Assembly: GCF_036173125.1 (NCBI RefSeq)
Contig: NZ_CP108054.1
Coordinates: 1,364,001-1,428,000, forward strand
Length of the DNA stretch: 64,000 bases
Source: Streptomyces sp. NBC_00286
GTDB lineage: Bacteria; Actinomycetota; Actinomycetes; Streptomycetales; Streptomycetaceae
Reading direction: 5' to 3'
The position numbers were made by a program, and so were the translations under genes. The notes under the pieces are model-generated. The model was not told the origin of the DNA and ran no database searches. It was given only the letters and a program-made list of their open reading frames with translations. Below, in pieces: positions 8,107 through 16,378 of the stretch (its first letter is position 1; each line of letters starts with the position of its first letter).

Positions 8107-9078
8107 ATGACATGGCTGATCACAGGCGGAGCAGGCTATATCGGTGCACATGTGGCGCGGATCATGGCCGATGCGGGAGAGCGCGTCATAGCGCTCGACG
8201 ATCTCTCGACCGGGATGTCCCATCGGCTCCCGTCGGACATTCCTCTCATTCAGGGCTCATCGCTCGACGGAGAGCTACTGAAGCGGACGTTCGCTGAACA
8301 CACGGTGACGGGAGTGGTGCATCTCGCCGCGCGCAAGCAGGTCGGCCAGTCCGTGGCCCAGCCCACGCGCTATTACGCGGAGAACGTGGGAGGGCTCGCC
8401 ACGCTCCTCGAAGCGGTCGCCGAGGCGGGCATCGAGCGCTTCGTCTTCTCTTCGTCCGCGGCCGTCTACGGCAACCCGGATGTGGATCTCATCACGGAGG
8501 ACACTCCCTGCGCCCCGATGAGCCCGTACGGCGAGACGAAGCTCACCGGTGAGTGGCTGGTGCGCGCGGCGGGCCGGGCGCACGGAATCGCCACCGTGTG
8601 CCTGCGCTACTTCAACGTGGCGGGCGCCGCGGCACCCGAACTGGCCGACACCGGTGTCTACAACGTCGTCCCGATGGTCTTCGACCGGCTCACCCGCGAC
8701 GAGGCCCCGAGGATATTCGGCGCCGACTATCCGACGCCGGACGGCACCTGCGTACGCGACTACATCCATGTCGCCGATCTCGCCGAGGCGCACCTCGCGG
8801 CGGCCCGGCGGCTGACCGCGGCCGGCGCGACGGGCGATCTGACGGTGAACATCGGCCGCGGTGAGGGCGTTTCGGTACGCGAGCTCGTGACGCTCATCAG
8901 CGAGGTCACCGGCGACACCCGCCCCGCGATCGTCGAGCCCCGCCGCCCGGGCGACGCCCCGCGCGCGGTGGCCTCGGCCGCGCTGGCCGCCGAGGAACTG
9001 GGCTGGACCGCGCGGCACGGGGTGCGCGAGATGGTCGAGTCGGCCTGGGAGGGCTGGCGGCTCCACCACTCCGGCTGA
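8107..9078 (+). CDS. galE: UDP-glucose 4-epimerase-like NAD-dependent epimerase
   Basis: A 323-residue extended short-chain dehydrogenase with the NAD motif GGAGYIG (7-13), catalytic serine region FSSSAAVYG (114-122) and Y141-x3-K145. The sequence YxxxK plus RYFNVAGA and the RDYIHVADLA segment is typical of GalE, which interconverts UDP-glucose and UDP-galactose. It is transcribed divergently from the polyol-phosphate operon with 291 bp between, and may provide sugar donors to its GT2 enzyme. GAAGGA lies 3 bases before the ATG. Related epimerases act on other UDP-sugars, so substrate is the uncertain part. Confidence 0.88.
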   Translation: MTWLITGGAGYIGAHVARIMADAGERVIALDDLSTGMSHRLPSDIPLIQGSSLDGELLKRTFAEHTVTGVVHLAARKQVGQSVAQPTRYYAENVGGLATLLEAVAEAGIERFVFSSSAAVYGNPDVDLITEDTPCAPMSPYGETKLTGEWLVRAAGRAHGIATVCLRYFNVAGAAAPELADTGVYNVVPMVFDRLTRDEAPRIFGADYPTPDGTCVRDYIHVADLAEAHLAAARRLTAAGATGDLTVNIGRGEGVSVRELVTLISEVTGDTRPAIVEPRRPGDAPRAVASAALAAEELGWTARHGVREMVESAWEGWRLHHSG

Positions 9079-9195
9079 TCGCGCCGGGTACGCGGAAGCA
9101 TTGGCCTCGTACGCGGCAGCATTGAGGGTCGGCCTATTGGGAGGCGGGGCCGTGGCCCTCGGTGCTAACGTGGCCGCGATCTGGGAGGTGGGTTG

Positions 9196-9264
9196 ATGAC
9201 CGTCGCGTTCCGCGCTGCCGCGCGCAGCGACTCAGGCATCCCCAACTCCCGGGCCCGCGGCTGA
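9196..9264 (+). CDS. Possible 22-codon leader peptide
   Basis: ATG at 9196 follows a good GGGAGG Shine-Dalgarno sequence and opens a 22-residue frame (MTVAFRAAARSDSGIPNSRARG) ending at 9264, 64 bases before the TTG start of the next gene. The strong ribosome-binding site contrasts with the weak start of the downstream gene, so it may be a regulatory leader. No run of one amino acid points to a classical attenuator. Confidence 0.35.
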   Translation: MTVAFRAAARSDSGIPNSRARG

Positions 9265-9328
9265 CATTCGTCGGCACTCGCTGCACTTCTGAATCATCGG
9301 CCGGGCCCCTCACCCAAGGGTTTCCACG

Positions 9329-10579
9329 TTGACCGACAACGCTGAACACAACGCCTTCTTCACCCTGCGCCACGGACTTCCGCGGCAGAGCCCCGGCTCC
9401 GACGCCACCACCCGGCACCTCCTCTCGCTCGCGGGCCCGCTGCCCGCCCGTCCGCGCGTCCTCGACCTGGGCTGTGGCCCCGGCCGCTCCGCACTGCTGC
9501 TCGCCGCGGAGGCGGGCGCCGAGGTGACCGCCGTCGATCTGCACGAGCCGTTCCTCGCGGAGTTGCGGGCCGCCGCCGAGGAGCGCGGGCTCGCCGACGC
9601 GATCCGCACCGTCAAGGGGGACATGGGAGAACTCCCTTACCCGGACGGCTCGTTCGACCTCATCTGGGCCGAGGGCTCGGCCTACATCATCGGCTTCGAC
9701 ACCGCACTGCGCTGCTGGCGGCGCCTGCTCGCCCCCGGCGGCACGCTCGTGCTCACCGAGTGCGGGTGGACCACCGACACACCCTCGGCGGGGGCCCGCG
9801 CCTTCTGGGCGGACCAGTTCGAGCTGCGTACGACCGAGGAGAACCGCCGGGCGGCCGAAGCCGCCGAGTACACCGTCCTCAGCACGTACCAGCAGCCCGA
9901 GTCCGACTGGGACGAGTACTACGGTCCGCTCGCCGCCAAGGCCGACGCGGCCGATCTCGCCCGCCCCGGCATGGCCGAGGCCGTGGCCGGCGCCCGCGAC
10001 GAGATCGCGCAGCGCCGGGAGCACGGCGGCGAGTACGGCTACGTCGGATACGTACTGCGGCCGAAGGACCCCTCCGGCTGGTTCATGCGCCCGGAGACCG
10101 AGGCCGACCGCGCCGAGGTGTACGCGGTGAACGCCGCGGCCTTCCCGACCGAGGCGGAGGCCAGTCTGGTGGACGCCCTGCGCGCGGACCCGGAGGCCTG
10201 GCTGCCGGGCCTGTCGTACGTGGCCGAGGCAGCGGACGGCACGGTGGTGGCGTACGCGCTGCTCACCCGCTGCCAGGTCGACGGTGCGTCGGCGCTCGCG
10301 CTGGCGCCCGTGGCGGTGCGGCCGGAGTATCAGCGGCAGGGCGCCGGAGCGGCCGTCGTACGCGCCGTGCTGGAGGCGGCACGCGCGCGCGGGGAGCAGT
10401 TGGTACTCGTACTCGGGCACCCGGAGTACTACCCGCGCTTCGGCTTCACGTCCGCTTCGGCATACGGCATCCGGCCCGGTTTCGACGCCCCTGACGAGGC
10501 GATGATGGCCCTGGTACTGGACGATTCCGCGCCGGTACCGACGGGCACGATCAGGTATCCGGCCGCTTTCGGCGTCTGA
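9329..10579 (+). CDS. Methyltransferase-GNAT acetyltransferase fusion
   Basis: The 416-residue protein fuses an N-terminal class I SAM-dependent methyltransferase (VLDLGCGPGRSALLLA at about 44-59, VDLHEPF acidic loop, PYPDGSFDLIWAEG) to a C-terminal GNAT domain from about residue 255 (LAPVAVRPEYQRQGAGAAVVRA is the acetyl-CoA loop, then GHPEYYPRFGF, a YhbS/PA4794-like segment). The frame has no ATG or GTG between its upstream stop and TTG at 9329, which follows AAGGG; TTG is therefore the start. The domains could modify the same small molecule or protein. Substrates are unknown. Confidence 0.8.
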   Translation: MTDNAEHNAFFTLRHGLPRQSPGSDATTRHLLSLAGPLPARPRVLDLGCGPGRSALLLAAEAGAEVTAVDLHEPFLAELRAAAEERGLADAIRTVKGDMGELPYPDGSFDLIWAEGSAYIIGFDTALRCWRRLLAPGGTLVLTECGWTTDTPSAGARAFWADQFELRTTEENRRAAEAAEYTVLSTYQQPESDWDEYYGPLAAKADAADLARPGMAEAVAGARDEIAQRREHGGEYGYVGYVLRPKDPSGWFMRPETEADRAEVYAVNAAAFPTEAEASLVDALRADPEAWLPGLSYVAEAADGTVVAYALLTRCQVDGASALALAPVAVRPEYQRQGAGAAVVRAVLEAARARGEQLVLVLGHPEYYPRFGFTSASAYGIRPGFDAPDEAMMALVLDDSAPVPTGTIRYPAAFGV

Positions 10580-10708
10580 TCGGTGAGGCCCCGCTTGTTC
10601 GGATTCGGCCGCGCGGGCGGAACCGGACAAGCGGGACATCGCGTGGTGTCGGGCGTGCCGGATTCGTACGGCAGACTTGGGTCCCGAAGTCCGATGCGAA
10701 GGATGGGT

Positions 10709-11302
10709 ATGCCGATCACACGTGGCACCGCGACGCACACCTCGTCGAACGGCTCCGCCGAAGCGATCCTGCTGGAACTGGTCGACGAGGACGGCACGAC
10801 GATCGGCACCGCGGAGAAGCTCGCCGCGCATCAACCGCCCGGGCAGCTGCACCGGGCGTTCTCGGTGTTCCTGTTCGACGAGCGCGGCCGGCTGCTGCTG
10901 CAGCAGCGGGCGCTCGGCAAGTACCACTCCCCCGGCGTCTGGTCCAACACCTGCTGCGGCCACCCCTACCCCGGTGAGGCGCCCTTCGCGGCGGCCGCGC
11001 GACGCACCTACGAGGAGCTCGGCGTCTCGCCGACCCTGCTCGCCGAGGCGGGCACGGTCCGCTACAACCACCCGGACCCGCACTCCGGTCTGGTGGAGCA
11101 GGAGTTCAACCACCTCTTCGTCGGCATGGTCCAGTCGCCGCTGCGGCCGGATCCGGAGGAGGTCGGTACGACGGTCTTCGTGACGCCCACCGAGCTGACG
11201 GAACGGCACGTCAGGGACCCGTTCTCCACGTGGTTCATGACGGTGCTGGACGCCGCCCGCCCCGCGATCAGGGAACTTACGGGCCCCACCGCGGGCTGGT
11301 GA
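10709..11302 (+). CDS. idi: Isopentenyl-diphosphate delta-isomerase, type I
   Basis: The 197-residue Nudix-fold protein has the metal/substrate segment HQPPGQLHRAFSVFLFD (41-57), WSNTCCGHPYPGE with the catalytic cysteine at about C83, and VEQEFNH with the active-site glutamates near 130-132. It isomerises IPP to DMAPP, feeding hopanoid and other isoprenoid synthesis. The ATG at 10709 is chosen because AAGGA precedes it and the upstream in-frame sequence is not family-like. Its 3' end faces the HATPase gene, with a hairpin repeat between. Confidence 0.93.
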   Translation: MPITRGTATHTSSNGSAEAILLELVDEDGTTIGTAEKLAAHQPPGQLHRAFSVFLFDERGRLLLQQRALGKYHSPGVWSNTCCGHPYPGEAPFAAAARRTYEELGVSPTLLAEAGTVRYNHPDPHSGLVEQEFNHLFVGMVQSPLRPDPEEVGTTVFVTPTELTERHVRDPFSTWFMTVLDAARPAIRELTGPTAGW

Positions 11303-11342
11303 CAAAGCGCTCCGCTGGAAAGCCGGTTTGAAGGTGCGGGCC

Positions 11343-11410
11343 CGTCGTGGCTGGTCGCGCCCCGCGGCGGAGCCGCATCTGTCACAGCCCCGCGCCCCTG
11401 AAGGGGCGCG
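11343..11410. repeat. GC-rich intergenic hairpin repeat, copy 1 (probable bidirectional terminator)
   Basis: GTCGTGGCTGGTCGCGC is followed by the arms CGCGCCCCT (11391-11399) and AGGGGCGCG (11402-11410). Close relatives occur at 18872, 25383, 38710, 54208, 55867 and 63551. It lies between the convergent idi and HATPase genes. Confidence 0.75.
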
Positions 11411-11439
11411 ACATCGCACCGCCACTTCAGCAGGTCCGC

Positions 11440-11949
11440 CTAGCTGGGCGGTACGGGTTTGAGGGGCAGGGCGGCCCAGATCACCTTGCCGCCGGTCGCG
11501 GTGTGTTCGACGTCGCAGGCTCCGCCCGCTTCCCTGGTGATCTCGGTCACCAGGAGCAGGCCGCGGCCGCCGGTCTGGGCGTGGTCCGCCTCCAGGGCGG
11601 TCGGGCGGTAGGGGTGGTTGTCCTCGACGGAGACCCGCACCCACTCGGCGCCGACGGCGACCTCCACGGCGAGCATCGGCGAGAGCAGCGCCGCGTGCCG
11701 CACCACGTTGGTCACCAGCTCGGAGACGATCAGCAGCAGCCCCTGGACGAGGTCGTCCGAGGCGGGCACGCCCTGGCGGGCCAGCAGATCGCGTACGGCA
11801 TGCCGTGCCTGCGGCACCGAGGCCTCGACGGAGGGCGCCGTGAACCGCCAGACTCCCTCGTACGGCAGTGGGTCCGGCGGTCTGCTGTCGCCGTCCGTGT
11901 CCCCGCCGCCTTCAGGGCGAGGGTCGCGCCCCCGCCCATGGTCGTCCAT
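11440..11949 (-). CDS. RsbW/SpoIIAB-like HATPase (anti-sigma-type ATP-binding protein)
   Basis: The 169-residue protein has the GHKL ATPase elements ELVTNVVRHA (N box), VSVEDNHPYRP (shortened G1 box) and GGRGLLLV (G2 box), the pattern of the many Streptomyces HATPase_c proteins related to anti-sigma kinases. No sigma or anti-anti-sigma gene lies beside it, so it is an orphan. The first 45 residues are Gly/Asp/Arg/Pro-rich and low-complexity. ATG 11949 is used; an in-frame GTG at 11979 is possible. Direct partner is unknown. Confidence 0.8.
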   Translation of the reverse strand: MDDHGRGRDPRPEGGGDTDGDSRPPDPLPYEGVWRFTAPSVEASVPQARHAVRDLLARQGVPASDDLVQGLLLIVSELVTNVVRHAALLSPMLAVEVAVGAEWVRVSVEDNHPYRPTALEADHAQTGGRGLLLVTEITREAGGACDVEHTATGGKVIWAALPLKPVPPS

Positions 11950-12161
11950 CGTCCGGTCGCCACCCTTGCGCTCGATCGTCACCACACGTCGAGTGTTGGT
12001 AACGCAGTGGTGCCAACCCAAGTCCTGAACAGAAGTCAGCGAGTATCGACGCTTTCTGACCGTCTGCATATGACACCGACGACCCGCGAGACCGCTCCCT
12101 GCCCTTCTTGTACCGAATTCGGAACTCTTCGGTTTGTACGGGTACAGATAGCATCCGGCGT

Positions 12162-12926
12162 ATGGAGCCGCAGTTGTTGCACAGCGTCACCGACGGGGTC
12201 GCCACCGTCGTGATCCACCATCCGGCGAAGCGCAATGCCATGACGGCCGGCATGTGGGCCGCGCTGCCGCCGCTGCTCGACACGCTGGCCGCCGACCCCA
12301 CCGTACGGGCGCTGGTGCTCACCGGCGAAGGCGGGACCTTCTGCGCGGGGGCCGACATCTCGACGCTGCGGGCCTCCGCCGACGAGGCGCAGGGTCTCGC
12401 GGTACGCGCCGAGGACGCGCTCGCCGCCTTTCCCAAGCCGACGCTCGCCGCCGTACGTGGCCATTGCGTGGGCGGTGGCTGCCAGTTGGCGGCGGCGTGC
12501 GATCTGCGGTTCGCGGACGAGGGCGCGCTGTTCGGCATCACACCGGCGAAGCTCGGGATCGTGTACCCCGCTTCCTCCACACGGCGGCTGGTGTCGCTGG
12601 TCGGGCCCGCCACCGCCAAGTACCTGCTGTTCTCGGGCGAGTTGATCGACACGGAACGCGCGCTGCGGACCGGCCTGGTCGACGAGGTGCTGCCGGAGGG
12701 CGAACTCGACAAGCGGGTCGCGGAGTTCACGCGCGTACTGGCCACCCGCTCACAGCTGACGCAGGCCGCGGCAAAGGAATTCGCGGACGGCCGCATGGAC
12801 CGGGACGCCTACTGGGCCGGCCAGGCGCGCGGCAGCGGCGACACCGCGGAGGGCGTCGCCGCCTTTCTGGAGCGCCGTCAGCCACGCTTCACTTGGACCA
12901 CCTCAGGCTCAACTACACAAGGGTGA
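12162..12926 (+). CDS. Enoyl-CoA hydratase/isomerase family protein
   Basis: The 254-residue crotonase-fold protein has both oxyanion-hole segments, FCAGADISTL near 65 and GHCVGGGCQLAAACDLRFA near 104. Family members hydrate or isomerise acyl-CoA thioesters. ATG 12162 lacks a clear Shine-Dalgarno, and TACAGAT lies only 13 bases upstream, so transcription may begin at or just before the start codon. Its last 14 bases overlap the end of the convergent DJ-1 gene. The precise acyl-CoA substrate cannot be told. Confidence 0.87.
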   Translation: MEPQLLHSVTDGVATVVIHHPAKRNAMTAGMWAALPPLLDTLAADPTVRALVLTGEGGTFCAGADISTLRASADEAQGLAVRAEDALAAFPKPTLAAVRGHCVGGGCQLAAACDLRFADEGALFGITPAKLGIVYPASSTRRLVSLVGPATAKYLLFSGELIDTERALRTGLVDEVLPEGELDKRVAEFTRVLATRSQLTQAAAKEFADGRMDRDAYWAGQARGSGDTAEGVAAFLERRQPRFTWTTSGSTTQG

Positions 12927-13548
12927 AGCGGCTGTTGGTGCGGAACTCCTCGACGAGATGCGCGGGCGCCTTCTGCGGGGACCCCGCGTCGTAGGGCGGC
13001 TGCGGGTCGTACTCGATCATCAGCTGTACGGCCTGGGCGTGTTCGTCGCCCGCGAGCCTGCCGACCAGCGTGAGCCCCATGTCGATGCCGGAGGAGACCC
13101 CGGCGGCGGTGACGTACTTGCCGTCGGTCACGACCCGTTCCCCCGTCGGCTCGGCGCCGTACTGCTTGAGGAAGTCGAGGGCCAGCCAGTGTGAGGTGGC
13201 GCGGCGGCCGTCGAGCAGTCCGGCCGCGGCCAGCAGCAGGGAGCCGGTGCACACGGAGGTCGTCCAAGTGCTGGTGGCGTCGGTGGCGCGCAGCCAGTCG
13301 AGGAGCGTGTCGTTCTCCATCTGCGCGAACTGACCGGGCCCTCCGGGGACCACGACGACGTCGGGACTCTGCACCTCGGCGAGAGTCTTGTCGGCGGTGA
13401 TCGCGAGGGCGCCGGTGTCGGTGCGTACGGGGCCCGTCTGCTCGGCCACGAACACGGTCTCCGCGTCGGGGAGGCGGCCGAGGGTCTCGTACGGGCCGAC
13501 GGCGTCCAGGGCGGTGAAACGGTCGAAGAGAACGATGGCGATCTGCAT
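12913..13548 (-). CDS. DJ-1/PfpI family protein
   Basis: A 211-residue class I glutamine amidotransferase-like protein. The nucleophile elbow is [17 protein letters not shown], with the reactive cysteine near residue 100, and the [14 protein letters not shown] segment is typical of the isonitrile hydratase/ThiJ subgroup. It resembles the N-terminal domain of the AraC-type protein encoded at 13994-14953, also on the minus strand but 445 bp away behind a minisatellite. Possible roles include isocyanide hydration or glyoxalase/chaperone activity; the sequence does not decide. Confidence 0.85.
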   Translation of the reverse strand: MQIAIVLFDRFTALDAVGPYETLGRLPDAETVFVAEQTGPVRTDTGALAITADKTLAEVQSPDVVVVPGGPGQFAQMENDTLLDWLRATDATSTWTTSVCTGSLLLAAAGLLDGRRATSHWLALDFLKQYGAEPTGERVVTDGKYVTAAGVSSGIDMGLTLVGRLAGDEHAQAVQLMIEYDPQPPYDAGSPQKAPAHLVEEFRTNSRFTLV

Positions 13549-13560
13549 CGGAGTCCTTTC

Positions 13561-13940
13561 GGGTCGGTCGGTGCGGTCGGGTCAGTCAGTTCGTTCGGGT
13601 CGGTCGAGTCGGTCGGGTTCGACGGGTCAGCCGGGTCCGTCGGGTCGGTCGGGTTCGTCGGGTCCGTCGGGTCCGTCGGGTCGGTCGGGTTCGACGGGTC
13701 AGCCGGGTTCGATGGGTCCGTCGGGTTCGACGGGTCCGTCGGGTCCGTCGGGTCCGTCGGGTCGGTCGGGTTCGACGGGCCCGTCGGGTCCGTCGGGTCG
13801 GTCGGGTTCGACGGGTCCGTCGGGTCGTTCGGGTCGGTCGGGTCGGTCGGGTTCGACGGGTCCGTCGGGTCGGTCGGGTTCGACGGGTCCGTCGGGTCCG
13901 TCGGGTCCGTCGGGTCGGTCGGGTCGGTCGGGTTCGACGG
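13561..13940. repeat. 9-bp minisatellite (about 40 units)
   Basis: The stretch is made of degenerate 9-mers GGGTCCGTC, GGGTCGGTC and GGGTTCGAC head to tail. All three units stay in phase, so long artificial frames (Ser-Gly or Thr-Asp-Pro rich) run through it on both strands. It lies between two minus-strand genes encoding DJ-1-fold proteins. I see no start site that would make it a real protein. Confidence 0.9.
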
Positions 13941-13993
13941 ATTGGCCAGTTGGCTCAGGCGGTGGGCTCGGCCGGTGAGTTGAGGCGGCGGCT

Positions 13994-14953
13994 TCAGTCG
14001 GCGGGTACGGGGCGGAAGCGGCGGCGATACTCCGCCGGGGCCGCGCCCAGGGTCCGTACGAAGGCGCGGCGCATCGCCTCCGGGGTGCCGTAGCCGCAGG
14101 CGCGGGAGATCTCCTCGATGCCGTCGGTGGTGTCCTCCAGGAGACGGCGGGCGTGTTCGAGGCGTACGCGGTCGACGTACCGGCCCGGGGTCATGCCCGT
14201 CTCCGTCTGGAAGGCTCGGGCGAAGTGGCGCGGGGAGAGGTTGGCGCGGGCGGCGAGCGACTCGACCGTCAGGGGCTCGCCGGGGTGTTCGCTGATCCAC
14301 TGCTGCACATCGCGGAGCGGTTCGCGCTGGGCGGTCTGCGCGGCGAGCTGGGCGCTGAACTGCGCCTGGTTTCCCGGGCGTCGGAGGAACACGACCAGAT
14401 GGCGGGCGATGGCGAGGGCGGTCTTGCGGCCGAGGTCCTCCTCGACGAGTGCGAGGGCGAGGTCGATGCCGGAGGTGACTCCCGCCGAGGTGGCCACGTT
14501 CCCGTCCCGTACGAAGATGGGGTCCGGGTCGACGTCGATCGCCGGGTGGTCGCGGGCGAGCTTGTCGCAGGACGCCCAGTGGGTCGTCGCCCGGCGGCCG
14601 TCCAGGAGGCCCGCCGCGGCGAGCAGAAGCGCTCCGGTGCAGACGGACACCAGGCGCTCCGCGCGCGGGCCGTTTTCGCGCAGCCAGTCGACGAGGTCCG
14701 GGTCCGGGTTCCGGGTGCCGTTGCCGCCCGGGACGAGCAGGGTGTGCGGGGCGGGGGCGTCGGTGAGGGCGTGGTCCGGGACCAGGGTGAGGCCGCTTGT
14801 CGCACGGATGGGGGCGCCATCCAGGGTGGCGGTGCGGATGCGGTACGTACCGGGGTGGCCGGTCTCGGCGCCCGCGAAGACCTCCACGGGGCCCGTGACG
14901 TCGAGACTCTGGATGCCCTCGAAGAGGACGACGAGAACGGTTCGGGGTGCCAT
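13994..14953 (-). CDS. GlxA-like AraC family transcriptional regulator
   Basis: The 319-residue protein has an N-terminal DJ-1/PfpI domain ([17 protein letters not shown] elbow near 103-119) and a C-terminal AraC double helix-turn-helix (LTVESLAARANLSPRHFARAF, then ISRACGYGTPEAMRRAFVR). Such regulators control genes for amine, nicotinate or nitrile-type metabolism in other bacteria; the effector is unknown here. ATG 14953 gives the normal family N-terminus (MAPRTVLVVLFEGIQSLDVTG). It may control the stand-alone DJ-1 gene downstream. The cysteine of the elbow is kept, which is not always so in GlxA regulators. Confidence 0.88.
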   Translation of the reverse strand: MAPRTVLVVLFEGIQSLDVTGPVEVFAGAETGHPGTYRIRTATLDGAPIRATSGLTLVPDHALTDAPAPHTLLVPGGNGTRNPDPDLVDWLRENGPRAERLVSVCTGALLLAAAGLLDGRRATTHWASCDKLARDHPAIDVDPDPIFVRDGNVATSAGVTSGIDLALALVEEDLGRKTALAIARHLVVFLRRPGNQAQFSAQLAAQTAQREPLRDVQQWISEHPGEPLTVESLAARANLSPRHFARAFQTETGMTPGRYVDRVRLEHARRLLEDTTDGIEEISRACGYGTPEAMRRAFVRTLGAAPAEYRRRFRPVPAD

Positions 14954-15103
14954 GTGCTCGATTCTTGGCGAGTGCCGTGATGGCCGCAATGACGAGCAGC
15001 CCACCTTTCCTGCCACGCCGACGGCCCTGCCGAGGGAGGCTGCCGAGAGGGATCGACGGCACGGCATTCCGTTCGTACTGAGCAGTCGGTTAGCCTGCGC
15101 CTC

Positions 15104-15970
15104 ATGACCAGTGCTCTCGAGGAGCGCGCCGGACGGCGCTGCCACAACGTCCTCAATCCGCTTCACTCCGCGCTCTACTTCTCGCCGGACCTGGGGCGGG
15201 AACTGGCCGATCTCGGGGTCGCCGACCGCAATGCCGCGTACTTCGCGACGCGGGCCGCGGCCATGGGGGCGGCGGGTGCGGGTGTGGTGACGGCGACGTT
15301 CTACAACTTTCGCCACGAGCTGGTGGCGAAGCACGTACCGGAGGTGTGGCGGACGGCGTCTCCGGAGGCCGTGCTGGCGGCACGCGCGCGTGCCGCCGAT
15401 TCCACGCTGCGGCGGCTGCTCGGTGACGAGGTGATCGGGTCTCCGGAGATGGCCGAGGCGGCTCAGCTCGCGCTGCGGGCGACCGAGGCCTGCGTACGGA
15501 CCGCACGCCCGCTGTACGCGGCTCACGCGGACCTGCCCGTGCCCGACGAGCCACACCTTGCGCTCTTTCACGCGGCCACGCTGCTGCGCGAGCACCGCGG
15601 GGACGGGCATCTCACGGTGCTGCTCGGCGCGGAACTCGACCCCCTAGAGGCGCTGGTGAGCCACACCGCAACCGGCAAGGGCATGTCGCCGAGGTGGGTC
15701 CTCGCCACCCGTGGCTGGCGGCGCGCGGACTGGGACGCCGCGTCCGGGCGGCTCCGGGAGCGCGGACTGCTCGACGCCGAGGGCGAGTTGACGGCGGACG
15801 GCGTCGAACTTCGCCGGGAGATCGAGTCACAGACGGACCGCCTGGACCGGGGCCCGTACGAGCACTTGGGCGCGGAGCGGGTGGAGCGTCTGAGGGAGCT
15901 GGCGACCGGGTTCCTGATGACCGCGCTGGCGGCGGGGGCGTTCCCGGAGGACATGACCGGCAAGGGCTGA
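15104..15970 (+). CDS. SCO6745 family (SalK-like) protein
   Basis: The 288-residue protein begins with the family-typical CHNVLNPLHSALYFSPDLGREL and is alpha-helical and Ala/Glu/Arg rich. A winged-helix-like C-terminal part covers about 180-250 (GMSPRWVLATRGWRRADWDAASGRLRERGLL). I recall this as the actinobacterial SCO6745/SalK group; molecular function is not established. It is divergent from the GlxA-like gene with 150 bp between. ATG 15104 is the first start of a frame that matches from residue 1. Confidence 0.8.
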   Translation: MTSALEERAGRRCHNVLNPLHSALYFSPDLGRELADLGVADRNAAYFATRAAAMGAAGAGVVTATFYNFRHELVAKHVPEVWRTASPEAVLAARARAADSTLRRLLGDEVIGSPEMAEAAQLALRATEACVRTARPLYAAHADLPVPDEPHLALFHAATLLREHRGDGHLTVLLGAELDPLEALVSHTATGKGMSPRWVLATRGWRRADWDAASGRLRERGLLDAEGELTADGVELRREIESQTDRLDRGPYEHLGAERVERLRELATGFLMTALAAGAFPEDMTGKG

Positions 15971-16096
15971 GGGCACGCGCGCGTGCCGCCGCGCCCCCGC
16001 CCAACCGCCGGAGGCCCACGTATCAGAACCGTTCTCCGAGGTACCCGGACGTCCCCGGCCGCGACCGAACGGGCCGGGAGACGAAAGGAGAAGCAC

Positions 16097-16240
16097 GTGC
16101 TCCGTGCGATCGCAGACGTGTTGCGACAGATTGGCGGGGCGATCGCCACAGTGGTGACGCTGCCGTTCCGGGCCGTCGCCCGGCTGCTCGGCGGCGCCTC
16201 GCACTCCACGCGACGCACCGGGAGGGCCCGGAGGGTATGA
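16097..16240 (+). CDS. LPFR-motif small protein
   Basis: A 47-residue product opening with a GTG 6 bases after AAAGGAG, an excellent ribosome-binding site. It has an amphipathic, largely hydrophobic N-terminal helix with LPFR at residues 22-25 and an arginine-rich tail. I recall small actinobacterial proteins named for this motif. It may be a membrane-associated peptide. It is too short for many gene callers and sits alone between the SCO6745-type gene and tex. Confidence 0.7.
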   Translation: MLRAIADVLRQIGGAIATVVTLPFRAVARLLGGASHSTRRTGRARRV

Positions 16241-16378
16241 CTCCGGACCGCCCTCGGAGCCGGACTCGCCCAGGGCGTGTCCGGCTCTGTTCATGGTCGG
16301 GCGCCGCCCTGATCCCCCGTTGTCGGTGCCACCTGCCACAATTGCCGCGCAACCTCAGTGAGAAGGCGGTACGGGATC

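Noticed and set aside
13388-13978. A collagen-like Gly-Ser-Pro repeat protein on the plus strand
   Set aside because: It is a frame through the 9-bp minisatellite plus antisense of the DJ-1 gene. There is no ribosome-binding site, and all frames stay open because the unit is a multiple of three.
13128-15062. A long Thr-Asp-Pro repeat frame on the minus strand
   Set aside because: It overlaps two real DJ-1-fold genes in another frame and uses the minisatellite to stay open.
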